Assembly (NCBI GenBank): GCA_041563475.1
Contig: JBFFMY010000032.1
Coordinates: forward strand, 1-31,234
Direction of reading: 5' to 3'
Origin: CAJXZP01 sp041563475
Lineage (GTDB): Bacteria > Bacteroidota > Bacteroidia > Flavobacteriales_G > Salibacteraceae
DNA length: 31,234 bases
The notes under the pieces: model-generated
What the model was told of the DNA's origin: nothing
The model's input: the letters and a program-made list of their open reading frames with translations, nothing else
The model's database searches: none
In this document: piece by piece, positions 15,987 through 24,711 of the stretch
How positions within the stretch are numbered: position 1 is the first letter of the stretch
Layout of the letters: each line of letters opens with the position of its first letter
Made by a program: the position numbers and the translations under genes

Positions 15987-16595
15987 CTATTTTCGATGCT
16001 TATCATTTAACCCCACGCCTTCAAAAACTAAAGGAATCATTTTCTCTAATCTGGCCCTTCTGGTCTCAGACCGTTTGGCAGAGTCAATATATCTTGCGAA
16101 TTCCCGCTTTTTTGTCAGATTGAGCGCATAGTATTTTTTTTTCAATTCTGGAGTTCTTTTAAATGCTTCCTCTAATTCTAAGGGGATAACTAGTGGCTTG
16201 TTCTTTTTGGGTTTTACAAAAATCCCCTTTTCGGTATTTGATATTGATTCTTTTACATAGGCTTCTATCAATTCTATTTGATTTACAATTTCATCGAAGT
16301 CTGTAAAACGCCACTGACGCATTGCGGCTAACTTTTCTTCCTGAGCATTAAACAAAACCTTTGATTTATCTTCTAGTAACGCCCCATGAAAAAACCAAAT
16401 TCCCACATAGTTTTTAAACGCGGCCAATCCAACCACGTTTTTACCATGGGCAACATAAACTGGAGTACCCCATTTCAAAGTTTCGTTCATACCAGAACCA
16501 ATGAGCACCTGCCGAAGTAAATCCAATTCTTGGGCCCATTGCTCCTTTTTAAGGATGTATTGGTCGACTTCTTTTACGGTTTCAATTTCACTCAT
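15987..16595 (-). CDS. YdeI/OmdA family protein (DUF1801 plus OmdA domains)
   Basis: A 202-aa cytoplasmic protein with two parts. The N-terminal part (about 10-115) is a DUF1801/YdhG-type domain with WAQELDLLRQVLIGSGMNETLKWGTPVY and FKNYVGIWFFHGALL. The C-terminal part (about 130-195) is an OmdA-type bacteriocin-protection domain with IPLELEEAFKRTPELKKKYYALNLTKKREFARYIDSAKRSETRRARLEKMI. This fusion is the standard YdeI architecture. The name comes from weak bacteriocin-resistance phenotypes in other bacteria; the biochemical function is unknown. It ends 11 bp from the convergent FISUMP gene. Start ATG at 16595 (MSEIETVKEVD). Confidence 0.88.
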   Translation of the reverse strand: MSEIETVKEVDQYILKKEQWAQELDLLRQVLIGSGMNETLKWGTPVYVAHGKNVVGLAAFKNYVGIWFFHGALLEDKSKVLFNAQEEKLAAMRQWRFTDFDEIVNQIELIEAYVKESISNTEKGIFVKPKKNKPLVIPLELEEAFKRTPELKKKYYALNLTKKREFARYIDSAKRSETRRARLEKMIPLVFEGVGLNDKHRK

Positions 16596-16631
16596 ACAAA
16601 TGCTTTACTTGTAAAAGTAACAAATTGCCAT

Positions 16632-16662
16632 AAAAAAAGCATCTACCTTGCAGCAGATGCTT
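16632..16662 (-). terminator. Rho-independent terminator ending the ribE-ABC-T9SS run
   Basis: On the minus strand AAGCATCT (16655-16662) pairs with AGATGCTT (16637-16644), followed by a run of seven T (16632-16638 read in reverse). It lies about 20 nt after the stop of the T9SS type A gene. Confidence 0.88.
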
Positions 16663-16683
16663 CTCCATATTTTGAGTTTATCC

Positions 16684-18165
16684 TTACTTGGTTACTTGAA
16701 TCTTACCCGTTACAATTTGACTATTTATGTTGATTTCCAACACGTACATACCGGTGGGTAATTCAGAAATATCAACAGCAGATTTGCCATTTCCCGTAGT
16801 AGAAAATACCCTTGCACCCGTTAAAGAATACATTTTTAAATCCCAGTTTTGTGGTGTGGAAATGGTTATTTCATTTACCGCTGGATTAGGATATACCTTT
16901 ACCAAATTTGTGTTTGATAACTGTTGAACAGAGCTTAAATTATCAATAGTGAAAGTCGCTGTGTTGATGCAGCCTCTTGAATCTGTAACCGTAACGGTAT
17001 AGTTTCCAAAATCCAAATTAATTGCATTTTTTGAGCCTGTTCCATTACTCCATGCGTAACTATAACCTGGGGTTCCACCAGAAACTCCAAGGTTTATAAA
17101 GCCTTCATTATTTCCATAGTCTGGCCCCATTTGCGTAGCGGTAATGGAAATAGTATCGGGTTCAATAATCGTAATCTGGGCCGTAACCGAGTTCATCGCA
17201 AAGTCTGTCACCGTTACATTATAAACACCTGCCGGCAGATTATTTATTTGACTCGTTGTACTGGCCGAAGGATTATCCCATAAATAGGTATATGGTATAA
17301 CTCCACCAACAGCTTCTACTTTTGCCTTTCCATCGGTTAACCCGTTACATGATATATTTGAGTAATTAACAATCCCCGCAATGAGAGCTGTGCCGCTTTG
17401 GTACTGAGCACTTATAACGTTTCCTGAAGAATCTGTTTTGGCTTCCAACAAATAATAATCCATATTCTTGGCTAAGTAGCGGTAATAGTATTCCGTTGCT
17501 TCGGTTTGGGTAACTGGTTGCCAGAACCCAAGAACTTGACCAAAAAGTGAATCAATCGTAATTTCAATGTCATATTTACGCAAAACCGTATCCGATAAAG
17601 TGGGTAAATTCAATTTACCATAGGCATCTACCAAACTTATAATCTTCATCGATCTTTTAAGTCTCAACGAATCAAAAAACCCAGTAAATGTATCTTCTAC
17701 AACCGTGTCCACAGAAGCAATTTCTATTGCGGTGTTTTGGTAGTTTAAAGGGAAATTAATAAGCGCTAAATTGGGTTGCAAATCAATTGGACTATCAAAA
17801 CCTTGATTTAAAATATCGCCAAATAAGCCATCAATTTTTAAAGAACTAGCCGACTTAACCGTGTAAATTAAACTACTCCCTGAAGGTTGAATAGCTAAGT
17901 TACTATTCGGAAAATAGGATGCCGAAGGCGTAGTCGCGGGGTCCAGAAACTGAATGTCGCCAATATTTGTAACCCCGAGTGAAGTGAAATCAAACGTTTG
18001 AAAAGCACCGGTAGGAGTCGCCACGGTTATGGATGTTACACTAGAGTCGGAAATGTATGAAAGTTGATCTCCAATACTGCCAATATCGCTGGATTGGATG
18101 GTGATTTGAGCTTGAGCAATTAAAGTTGCTACCAAAAAAGTAAGAAAAGTAAATATGTGTTTCAT
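16684..18165 (-). CDS. T9SS type A sorting-domain protein with SprB-like repeats
   Basis: A 493-aa secreted protein: signal peptide (1 to about 20, LIAQAQ), an N-terminal domain of about 230 residues without recognised motifs, then two SprB-type repeats of about 75 residues (ISCNGLTDGKAKVEAVGGVIPYTYLWDN... and a diverged copy with NEGFINLGVSGGTPGYSYAWSNGTG). The C-terminal 75 residues are a type A sorting signal (LVKVYPNPAVNEITIS ... LPTGMYVLEININ ... TGKIQVTK). It is exported by Sec and then by the type IX system to the cell surface or medium. Its ATG lies 9 bp after the ABC exporter stop, so the two are one transcript. Likely an adhesin-like surface protein. Confidence 0.88.
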   Translation of the reverse strand: MKHIFTFLTFLVATLIAQAQITIQSSDIGSIGDQLSYISDSSVTSITVATPTGAFQTFDFTSLGVTNIGDIQFLDPATTPSASYFPNSNLAIQPSGSSLIYTVKSASSLKIDGLFGDILNQGFDSPIDLQPNLALINFPLNYQNTAIEIASVDTVVEDTFTGFFDSLRLKRSMKIISLVDAYGKLNLPTLSDTVLRKYDIEITIDSLFGQVLGFWQPVTQTEATEYYYRYLAKNMDYYLLEAKTDSSGNVISAQYQSGTALIAGIVNYSNISCNGLTDGKAKVEAVGGVIPYTYLWDNPSASTTSQINNLPAGVYNVTVTDFAMNSVTAQITIIEPDTISITATQMGPDYGNNEGFINLGVSGGTPGYSYAWSNGTGSKNAINLDFGNYTVTVTDSRGCINTATFTIDNLSSVQQLSNTNLVKVYPNPAVNEITISTPQNWDLKMYSLTGARVFSTTGNGKSAVDISELPTGMYVLEININSQIVTGKIQVTK

Positions 18166-18174
18166 AAATTTAGA

Positions 18175-20025
18175 TTAATCAAATGATTGTAATTCATATA
18201 GTTTTTTATAGACGTTGTTCGCTAAAAGAAGTTGTTCGTGCGTTCCTTCCTCTATAATTTTTCCGTGCTCAATAACGTAAATTTTACTGGCATTCACAAT
18301 GGTAGATAATCGGTGTGCAATAACAATTGACGTACGTGATTTCATTAACTCATCAAGCGCCTGCTGTACCAATTGCTCGCTTTCCGTGTCTAAAGAAGAG
18401 GTAGCTTCATCCAATATCAAAATTGGAGGGTTGTTAAGAATGGCGCGTGCAATGCTTAATCTTTGCTTTTGACCCCCACTTAATTTGGCGCCCCCATCTC
18501 CAATATTATAATCGTACCCGCCTGGCAGTCTTAAAATAAAATCATGCGCATTAGCTACTTTGGCCGCTTCTTCAATTTCTTGCTGTGTTGCAGATGGGTT
18601 CCCAAATAAAATGTTGCCCTTGATGGTGTCGTTAAACAAGATACTTTGTTGCGTTACAATCCCGATTAACTCACGCAGTTGTGTCACCCGCATATCCGTT
18701 GTTGCCACTCCATCAATAGTTATACTACCATCATTTACATCGTAAAAACGCGGTAATAAATCGGCTAAAGTTGATTTGCCACTTCCAGAAGGACCCACCA
18801 AAGCAACGGTTTGTCCTTTATGAATTTCTAAAGAAACCCCTTTTAAGACCTCATCTTTTTGGTAACTGAATCGAATATCATGGTATTGGATATTGGAAAT
18901 GAAATCGGTTTTATGAATCGGTTTAATCGGGTCGGTAATAATCTCTTCAGCCAGTAAAATTTTGTCAATTCGATCTAAAGAAGCACGTCCCTTTTGAACA
19001 TTGTAAATGGCTACCGTAAATGATTTAACGGGAGGTATTACCTGCGTAAAAATAACAATATACGCAATGAAAGCAGAGGCTTCTAACGATGAGCTTTCAT
19101 CCATTAAAATTAAGCGACCTCCGTACCAAATCACGAAAACCATTATGAGAATCCCAAGAAACTCACTAACTGGAGAGGCCAAATCACGTTTGCGATACAT
19201 TTTGGTCATTAACCGTGTGTATTCATTATTCTTCTCGCCAAATTTAGAGATGGTTAACTTTTCGGCAGTAAAGGCTTTAATAATCCGTAACCCTGTAATG
19301 GTTTCCTCCATCATGGCCACTAAACCCCCCATTTGCGCTTGCCCGTCTTCTGAAGTTTTCTTTAACGATTTTCCAATACTTCCTACTATATACCCAGAAA
19401 GAGGTAAAATTAAAATTACAAATAAGGTTAACTCCGGACTAATCCACACGAGTGTTGCGAGGTATACAATAATGGAAAAAGGATCACGAAATAGCATTTC
19501 TAAGGAGGTCATGATAGTCCATTCAACCTCCTGAACATCATTCGTCATTCGTGACATAATATCGCCCTTTTTCTCTTCATTAAAATAGGCAATGGGCAAA
19601 CCAACAACTTTGTTATACACCTTATTTCTAAGGTCACGCATCACCCCAGTTCGCACCGTAGCCAAATAAAAATACGATAGATAACGCGTTAAGTTTTTTA
19701 GAAAAATAAATACCAATATAAGAATACAAATAAGCACTAAAGCATCCATTCTTCCACCATCTGGATTACTTACAATAAGCTCGGCCATATAGTAGTTGAA
19801 ATAATGGGTAACGGAATCAGAACTCAATGTAAGAGCCTCTGGTTTATCCGCTAAATAAAGGGCAAAATCAGCATCCGTTTTTAAAAAAATAAGATTCAAA
19901 AATGGAACGAGCATTCCTAAAGAAAACAACCCAAATACCACCGAAAGTAAATTGAATAGAATATTTAATCCAGCAGGAAATTTATACTCTTTTATTAGCG
20001 CCAGAAGACTAAATAGTTTTTTCAT
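18175..20025 (-). CDS. MsbA-like ABC exporter (TM-ATPase fusion)
   Basis: A 616-aa half-transporter: six TM segments in the first 345 residues, then a nucleotide-binding domain with Walker A GPSGSGKST (411-419), Q-loop TQQ (458-460), signature LSGGQKQR (515-522), Walker B ILILDEAT (535-542) and switch His571. It should dimerise and pump a lipid, glycolipid or drug out across the inner membrane; the organisation matches MsbA (lipid A flippase) and multidrug exporters, and the substrate cannot be decided. A periplasmic loop at about 50-90 is long for the family. A -7 box (20056-20063) 30 nt upstream suggests it can also be transcribed on its own. Confidence 0.9.
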   Translation of the reverse strand: MKKLFSLLALIKEYKFPAGLNILFNLLSVVFGLFSLGMLVPFLNLIFLKTDADFALYLADKPEALTLSSDSVTHYFNYYMAELIVSNPDGGRMDALVLICILILVFIFLKNLTRYLSYFYLATVRTGVMRDLRNKVYNKVVGLPIAYFNEEKKGDIMSRMTNDVQEVEWTIMTSLEMLFRDPFSIIVYLATLVWISPELTLFVILILPLSGYIVGSIGKSLKKTSEDGQAQMGGLVAMMEETITGLRIIKAFTAEKLTISKFGEKNNEYTRLMTKMYRKRDLASPVSEFLGILIMVFVIWYGGRLILMDESSSLEASAFIAYIVIFTQVIPPVKSFTVAIYNVQKGRASLDRIDKILLAEEIITDPIKPIHKTDFISNIQYHDIRFSYQKDEVLKGVSLEIHKGQTVALVGPSGSGKSTLADLLPRFYDVNDGSITIDGVATTDMRVTQLRELIGIVTQQSILFNDTIKGNILFGNPSATQQEIEEAAKVANAHDFILRLPGGYDYNIGDGGAKLSGGQKQRLSIARAILNNPPILILDEATSSLDTESEQLVQQALDELMKSRTSIVIAHRLSTIVNASKIYVIEHGKIIEEGTHEQLLLANNVYKKLYELQSFD

Positions 20026-20055
20026 TTACTCCAATGAATTGATTGAAATTTGTGG

Positions 20056-20063
20056 CAAATATA
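20056..20063 (-). promoter_or_regulatory. -7 element upstream of the ABC exporter gene
   Basis: Minus-strand TATATTTG matches TAnnTTTG in the 70-bp gap between ribE and the exporter gene. No matching -33 TTG is visible, so it is a weak candidate for an internal promoter. Confidence 0.35.
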
Positions 20064-20095
20064 CTACTATCAAAATGGGGATATAATACCCATTC

Positions 20096-20689
20096 TTACG
20101 AATTAATATTCGCCATATAGGTGGCGACATATTTCCCAATAATGTCAAACTCCAAATTGACTTTCGTGCCTATCTTGAAATTATGAAAATTAGTGTGTTC
20201 AATGGTGTACGGGATAATGGCTACACTAAAATGACCCGGTTTTGAGTCAACTACAGTTAAGCTCACACCATTTACGGTTATGGAACCTTTAGGTACGGTT
20301 AAATTCCCCTCTTGAGGGTCGTAATCAAAGCCATACTCTGTACTTCCATTTTCATCGGTAATACGCACAACAGTTGCGGTTTGATCAACATGGCCTTGAA
20401 CAATATGTCCGTCAATACGCCCTTGCATCACCATGCTACGTTCTAAATTCACCTCTTCTCCAACCTGAAACAAACCAATATTTGACCGATCAAGTGTTTC
20501 TTTAATAGCAGTCACGGTGTATACATCTTTGTCAATATTCACCACGGTTAAACATACCCCGTTATGGGCAACACTTTGGTCAATTTTAAGCTCTTTAGTT
20601 ATGGATGATTGGATGGAAATATGAAGATTTTCCTGTTCTTTTCGAAGATTAGTTACTGTACCCAATTCTTCAATAATACCTGTAAACAT
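20096..20689 (-). CDS. ribE: Riboflavin synthase, alpha subunit
   Basis: Catalyses the dismutation of two 6,7-dimethyl-8-ribityllumazine molecules into riboflavin. The 197-aa protein has the two tandem lumazine-binding domains of the family: MFTGIIEELGTV at the N-terminus, HNGVCLTVV in the first domain, MQGRIDGHIVQGHVDQTA at the join, and SITVNGVSLTVVDS with YTIEHTN in the second. Length and start are standard. It starts 6 bp after the stop of the CHU_C gene. No FMN riboswitch is visible upstream. Cytoplasmic. Confidence 0.95.
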   Translation of the reverse strand: MFTGIIEELGTVTNLRKEQENLHISIQSSITKELKIDQSVAHNGVCLTVVNIDKDVYTVTAIKETLDRSNIGLFQVGEEVNLERSMVMQGRIDGHIVQGHVDQTATVVRITDENGSTEYGFDYDPQEGNLTVPKGSITVNGVSLTVVDSKPGHFSVAIIPYTIEHTNFHNFKIGTKVNLEFDIIGKYVATYMANINS

Positions 20690-20695
20690 GCTTTT

Positions 20696-23392
20696 TTAGT
20701 TATTGGGTTGCCCCGGTTTTTCGCGAAGCAAAGTTACAGTTCCTTTGATATTTCGCTCTACTATTCCTTCCAATCTTATTTCGTAAACCACACACACATA
20801 ATAGTACGTTCCATTTGGCATTATGCCCCCTTCTTTATTCGTTCCGTCCCATCCTATTTCTGGATTAGTTGTTTGGTATAACTCTTCTCCCCATCGGTTC
20901 AAAATTCGCATATCTACTTCTTGTACATAACGCCATCCGTAATGGGGAATAAAGAAGTCATTATTTCCATCACCACCTGGAGTAAACACATTTGGTAATT
21001 CATACTTAGGGCAATTATCTACACATACAATATTACTCATTGGACTTTCATTATCGAAAGAGTCAATAGCTGTAATAGCGTAACAACCCGCTACAGATTC
21101 TAAGTTATCAAAATCAAATGACGTGTTTTCTGGCCCGTCCACTTTTTGAATTACGGTCATTTCTCCTTCCAAAAATGGTCGGTAATAAATATTGTAGCTC
21201 AAAACATCATCTGTAGTATCACAGGTTACGTTCGGATTTAACCAAGTTAGATGATTATAAAACATTTCACAGTCACTATCCACTATAAAATTTTGGGGAG
21301 GGCAAGGCGCTTGTTTATCAATTGGAATAGCACACAGAATTTGCGAATTATTTAACAACGGAAACTCCAAAGCGGGGTCTGAATATCCTCCCTTAGTAGT
21401 TATAAAATAGCAATATTCTTCTCCATTTACCAGATTGCTATCTGTATAAATCATCGTATTAGACGAATCTAGAAACGCAAAACTATTATCTGGTTTTTGG
21501 CGATATACATACATGGTTTGATTAAACCATGGCACATCAATATTTAAACTTAATTCTAACCGGTTATCTAAAGGTTTCGCACGTAACCAAGGAGAAGTTG
21601 CCGGTCTAGAGGGGCCAATAAGCGTATCATCGCCATAGATTTCAATTCTATAGGTATACTGGATTTCTTTGGTGTTTAGGTTTTGGTCCACAAAAATAGT
21701 ATCTAGTAAATTCAAGTCATTAGAAACAATAGATGCTCCCACCTCCACATAATCGGAAGTAGGGTCCTTTCTTAGAATTTTATACTGATAAGGCCCAGGG
21801 TGTTTCTGCGTGTCTAATTCGGTTGGCTTGGCCCATTTAACCGTATCACTTCCAATACTTACATCGGTAGTATTTACACTAACGCGGGTTATAATTGGCA
21901 CCTCCTTAAGCAAGGTTGCACATGATTCAAACGATGGATAGCTTTCTGCTCCATCTTCAAAAACGGCATACACCATATAGCAGTACCGTTGTCCGCTAAT
22001 TAAACCGAGCCCGTTATCATTGTCAAAAAACGAGGTAGATGCAGGGCCCGTTGTACTACCAATGAATTGATACCCGGTAGAGGATGGAATTCCAGTAACA
22101 CAGTTGGGAGCAACGTATCCAATAGAGTCCATTTTTCGGTATATTCTATATCCAACTGCATTTGAACATTGATTATATCCCCAAGTTACATTTATCCCCG
22201 CGCCAATAGCCTCCGTATTTATATCGGTTGGTGGTGGACCTACCACTCGAATTCTCCAGTCTTGATAGTCGGTTAAGCGTACGTCTGGGTGATTGTCTTC
22301 GGCTCTAAAAACCACAAAGTAAGGATAGCTTCGGATGTGCCCGCATTGCGTTGACCATGTAAAATTTTGTGACACGGTTGTTTGTGCAGATTTTTTGGGG
22401 AAGCTTGCCTTATTACCAATAACGTAAAACGGATCACCGGTTGCGGATAATGTAACGGTTTGAGGTGTTACAAACTGCGGGGGTAATTTATCGTTATCTA
22501 TGGCCGTTACTTCTTGGGCAATAAATTTAGAAGCGGTTACACACACATCCGGAATGAATCCAATAACGGGTGGGTTATTTTGATTACATGGAGCAACGGT
22601 AACTTGAAGGTCTCGCAAAATACTTCCAATTTTAGTGACAGATTTTCCAATTCTTCTCCATTCTTCAATTAAAATAGCAAAGTTGTATTCCCCAATTTGT
22701 TGTGGGCTATCCCATGTAAGGGTTCCAGTAACGGAATCGATTGAAATACCTGCTGGAAACCAATACCCTGGAATTTCAGACCCATTTGCCCCTCTACAAG
22801 GAACTAATCTATAGGATAGACTATCACTTTTTCCATTTGTTCCTATGTCGCCATCTACTGCTCCAGGATTATGCTCATAAATTATTCTCAAACAGGCATC
22901 ATCAATGGGAGGATTGTTTAGAATAGGTGAGGAATTTGGAACTCCATCCGGAAAAATATTTAACTCAGAATACAAATAAAACGGCACTTGTACGGAATTT
23001 GGAATATTTATTACTCCTTGATTTCTATTCGGGTCCAGCATAGAAATAATATACTTTCCTGTATTAGGGTATGTATGCGTAGTTCTATAAATATTGACTT
23101 TCACGTTACCACCTAAAACAACACCACAATGGTTACAAGAATTTTCTCCGCTAGAGCAAACAGATCCGTTAATACGGGAAACAACTTGGTTTTGTCCATC
23201 TCCAAATTCTACAGTTAATTCACATCGATCAGCCGCAACAGATAACTCATTGGTATATGTTGTAACGGTAATCTCATATGTAAATCCAGAAATATGGCGA
23301 TAGGTTATTTCACCCGCCCTATTGTGAGTCGCCATAACTCCCATGGGTAATGCGATAAAGGCAACAAGAATTAAAATTATGGATCTAAACAT
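20696..23392 (-). CDS. T9SS type B (CHU_C, gliding-motility-associated) protein
   Basis: An 898-aa secreted surface protein. A signal peptide (1-21, ending VMA) is followed by THNRAGEITYRHI, the start seen in many Bacteroidota CHU_C proteins. The middle holds beta-sandwich regions: a PKD/cadherin-like part to about 380, then FN3-like modules (e.g. TDINTEAIGAGINVTWGYNQC, about 393-415). Several Cys pairs (CSSGENSCNHCG near 79-90) suggest disulfides. The last 90 residues, ELPNVFTPGGDGNNDFF ... MRILNRWGEELYQT ... GWDGTNKEGGIMPNGTYYYV, form the CHU_C type B sorting domain recognised by the type IX system. It is probably an adhesin or cell-surface matrix component. First gene of the run that continues with ribE. 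Confidence 0.9.
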   Translation of the reverse strand: MFRSIILILVAFIALPMGVMATHNRAGEITYRHISGFTYEITVTTYTNELSVAADRCELTVEFGDGQNQVVSRINGSVCSSGENSCNHCGVVLGGNVKVNIYRTTHTYPNTGKYIISMLDPNRNQGVINIPNSVQVPFYLYSELNIFPDGVPNSSPILNNPPIDDACLRIIYEHNPGAVDGDIGTNGKSDSLSYRLVPCRGANGSEIPGYWFPAGISIDSVTGTLTWDSPQQIGEYNFAILIEEWRRIGKSVTKIGSILRDLQVTVAPCNQNNPPVIGFIPDVCVTASKFIAQEVTAIDNDKLPPQFVTPQTVTLSATGDPFYVIGNKASFPKKSAQTTVSQNFTWSTQCGHIRSYPYFVVFRAEDNHPDVRLTDYQDWRIRVVGPPPTDINTEAIGAGINVTWGYNQCSNAVGYRIYRKMDSIGYVAPNCVTGIPSSTGYQFIGSTTGPASTSFFDNDNGLGLISGQRYCYMVYAVFEDGAESYPSFESCATLLKEVPIITRVSVNTTDVSIGSDTVKWAKPTELDTQKHPGPYQYKILRKDPTSDYVEVGASIVSNDLNLLDTIFVDQNLNTKEIQYTYRIEIYGDDTLIGPSRPATSPWLRAKPLDNRLELSLNIDVPWFNQTMYVYRQKPDNSFAFLDSSNTMIYTDSNLVNGEEYCYFITTKGGYSDPALEFPLLNNSQILCAIPIDKQAPCPPQNFIVDSDCEMFYNHLTWLNPNVTCDTTDDVLSYNIYYRPFLEGEMTVIQKVDGPENTSFDFDNLESVAGCYAITAIDSFDNESPMSNIVCVDNCPKYELPNVFTPGGDGNNDFFIPHYGWRYVQEVDMRILNRWGEELYQTTNPEIGWDGTNKEGGIMPNGTYYYVCVVYEIRLEGIVERNIKGTVTLLREKPGQPNN

Positions 23393-23432
23393 GTACTATT
23401 TTCTCTCTAATCCCACAAAAAAGTGCGGCTAA

Positions 23433-23440
23433 CAAAAGTA
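23433..23440 (-). promoter_or_regulatory. -7 element for the CHU_C gene
   Basis: Minus-strand TACTTTTG (TAnnTTTG) lies 40 nt upstream of the ATG at 23392. No good -33 is visible. Confidence 0.4.
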
Positions 23441-23543
23441 ATTTAACTTTAGTAACGGAAATGTTAAAAATTCATTATCACTACCTTGACGTAAAAATGC
23501 TTAATAAGGTTGCGGAAAAAAGTTTTTAAATACTGTCAAAACG

Positions 23544-23584
23544 TATTTTTGTGGTGTAATTAGAATAACTTTTCGTCTAATTAC
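23544..23584 (+). promoter_or_regulatory. pdxA -7 element followed by an inverted repeat
   Basis: TATTTTTG (23544-23551) fits TAnnTTTG. Five bases later, GTAATTAGA (23556-23564) and TCTAATTAC (23576-23584) form a perfect 9-bp inverted repeat around 11 nt. The repeat covers the expected start of transcription and early leader, so it could be an operator or a 5' leader hairpin. Confidence 0.4.
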
Positions 23585-23605
23585 CTTAAAATTATATTTA
23601 AGAGC

Positions 23606-24652
23606 ATGAAAAATTCCAGTAATAAAATAAAAGTTGCCATTTCCTGTGGGGATATAAACGGTGTGGGTTTAGAAGTCGTTATAAAATCATTTGTAGATAA
23701 TCGCATGTTTGAATTATGTACGCCAATAGTGTATTGTAATTCTAAAACTGCTTCCGCTTACCGAAAAGAAATTGGCACACAAGACTTTAGTTTTAATACC
23801 ATTACAAGTCACGAAAAAAGCAATCCCAAAAAGGTTAATTTAATTTCCATTAGCGAAGACGATCAAGAAATAAATTTTGGAACTATTACGAATGAAGCTG
23901 GAGCGTTGGCCTACAAATCCTTAACAACAGCCACGGATGCTTTAGCTTCTAATCATGCAGATATTTTAGTTACTGCACCTATTCACAAGCAAAATATTCC
24001 TTGGGATAGTGAAGATATCAAAGGTCATACAGAATATTTAGCCCATTATGCTAATGAAGATCACCCCTTAATGTTAATGGTTCACAATTCATTACGTGTT
24101 GGGGTTGTAACGGGGCATGTGCCTTTAAAAGATGTTTCGAGTGTTTTGACAAAAAACAAAATTGTGACCACTTTAGAAGTTTTCCAAAAAAGCTTAATTC
24201 AGGATTTTAACATTCATCAACCGAGAATTGCGGTTTTAGGGTTAAACCCACATGCAGGTGATAATGGTGTAATTGGTAAGGAAGAAAATGAAATTATTAT
24301 TCCTGCAATTGACCAATTTAATGCTAACGGAGGCATCGTTATTGGTCCATTTGCTAGTGACGGCTTTTTTGGTTCAGGTCAATACAAAAAATTTGATGGG
24401 GTTTTGGCGATGTATCACGACCAAGGCTTGATTCCATTCAAAACCATTTCCAACAATGAAGGGGTTAATTTTACAGCGGGTTTACCAATTGTTAGAACCT
24501 CTCCAGACCACGGAACTGCATTTGATATTGCAGGTAAAAATGAGGCTGATCCAACGAGCTTTAGAAATGCCATTTATTTAGGTATGGACATATACCGAAA
24601 TCGAAAAAACTACCGTGAGCTTACAAGCAACGTATTAGAAATTAAAAACTAA
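23606..24652 (+). CDS. pdxA: 4-hydroxythreonine-4-phosphate dehydrogenase
   Basis: An NAD-dependent dehydrogenase of the DXP-dependent pyridoxal 5'-phosphate pathway; it oxidises 4-phosphohydroxy-L-threonine, with decarboxylation giving the partner for PdxJ. The 348-aa sequence shows GDINGVGLEV (15-24), TAPIHKQ (123-129), GHTEYLA (140-146), the metal-ligand histidines H171 (TGHVPLKD), H216 (GLNPHAGDNG) and H271 (AMYHDQGL), and RTSPDHGTAFDIAGK (297-311). All catalytic positions are conserved and the length is normal. It is a dimeric cytoplasmic enzyme. It is divergent from the CHU_C/ribE run and ends at a symmetrical terminator. The rpmF and DUF177 genes that often follow pdxA in flavobacteria are absent. 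Confidence 0.95.
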   Translation: MKNSSNKIKVAISCGDINGVGLEVVIKSFVDNRMFELCTPIVYCNSKTASAYRKEIGTQDFSFNTITSHEKSNPKKVNLISISEDDQEINFGTITNEAGALAYKSLTTATDALASNHADILVTAPIHKQNIPWDSEDIKGHTEYLAHYANEDHPLMLMVHNSLRVGVVTGHVPLKDVSSVLTKNKIVTTLEVFQKSLIQDFNIHQPRIAVLGLNPHAGDNGVIGKEENEIIIPAIDQFNANGGIVIGPFASDGFFGSGQYKKFDGVLAMYHDQGLIPFKTISNNEGVNFTAGLPIVRTSPDHGTAFDIAGKNEADPTSFRNAIYLGMDIYRNRKNYRELTSNVLEIKN

Positions 24653-24659
24653 TTAAAAT

Positions 24660-24689
24660 AAAAAGAGCGACCTATAGGTCGCTCTTTTT
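24660..24689. terminator. Bidirectional terminator, perfect 30-bp palindrome
   Basis: AAAAAGAGCGACCTA and its exact complement form a perfect 30-bp palindrome: eight GC-rich pairs flanked by A-tract and T-tract. It lies 7 nt after the pdxA stop and 22 nt after the stop of the convergent MORN gene, so it can terminate both. Confidence 0.92.
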
Positions 24690-24711
24690 ATTTTGGCAGA
24701 TTGCTTATGCT

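Noticed and set aside
19007..19534. 175-residue plus-strand frame inside the ABC exporter gene
   Set aside because: Shadow of the TM domain coding strand; no promoter or recognisable domain.
20690..20695. FMN riboswitch upstream of ribE
   Set aside because: Only 6 bp separate ribE from the preceding gene, and no conserved FMN element is seen in the end of that gene.
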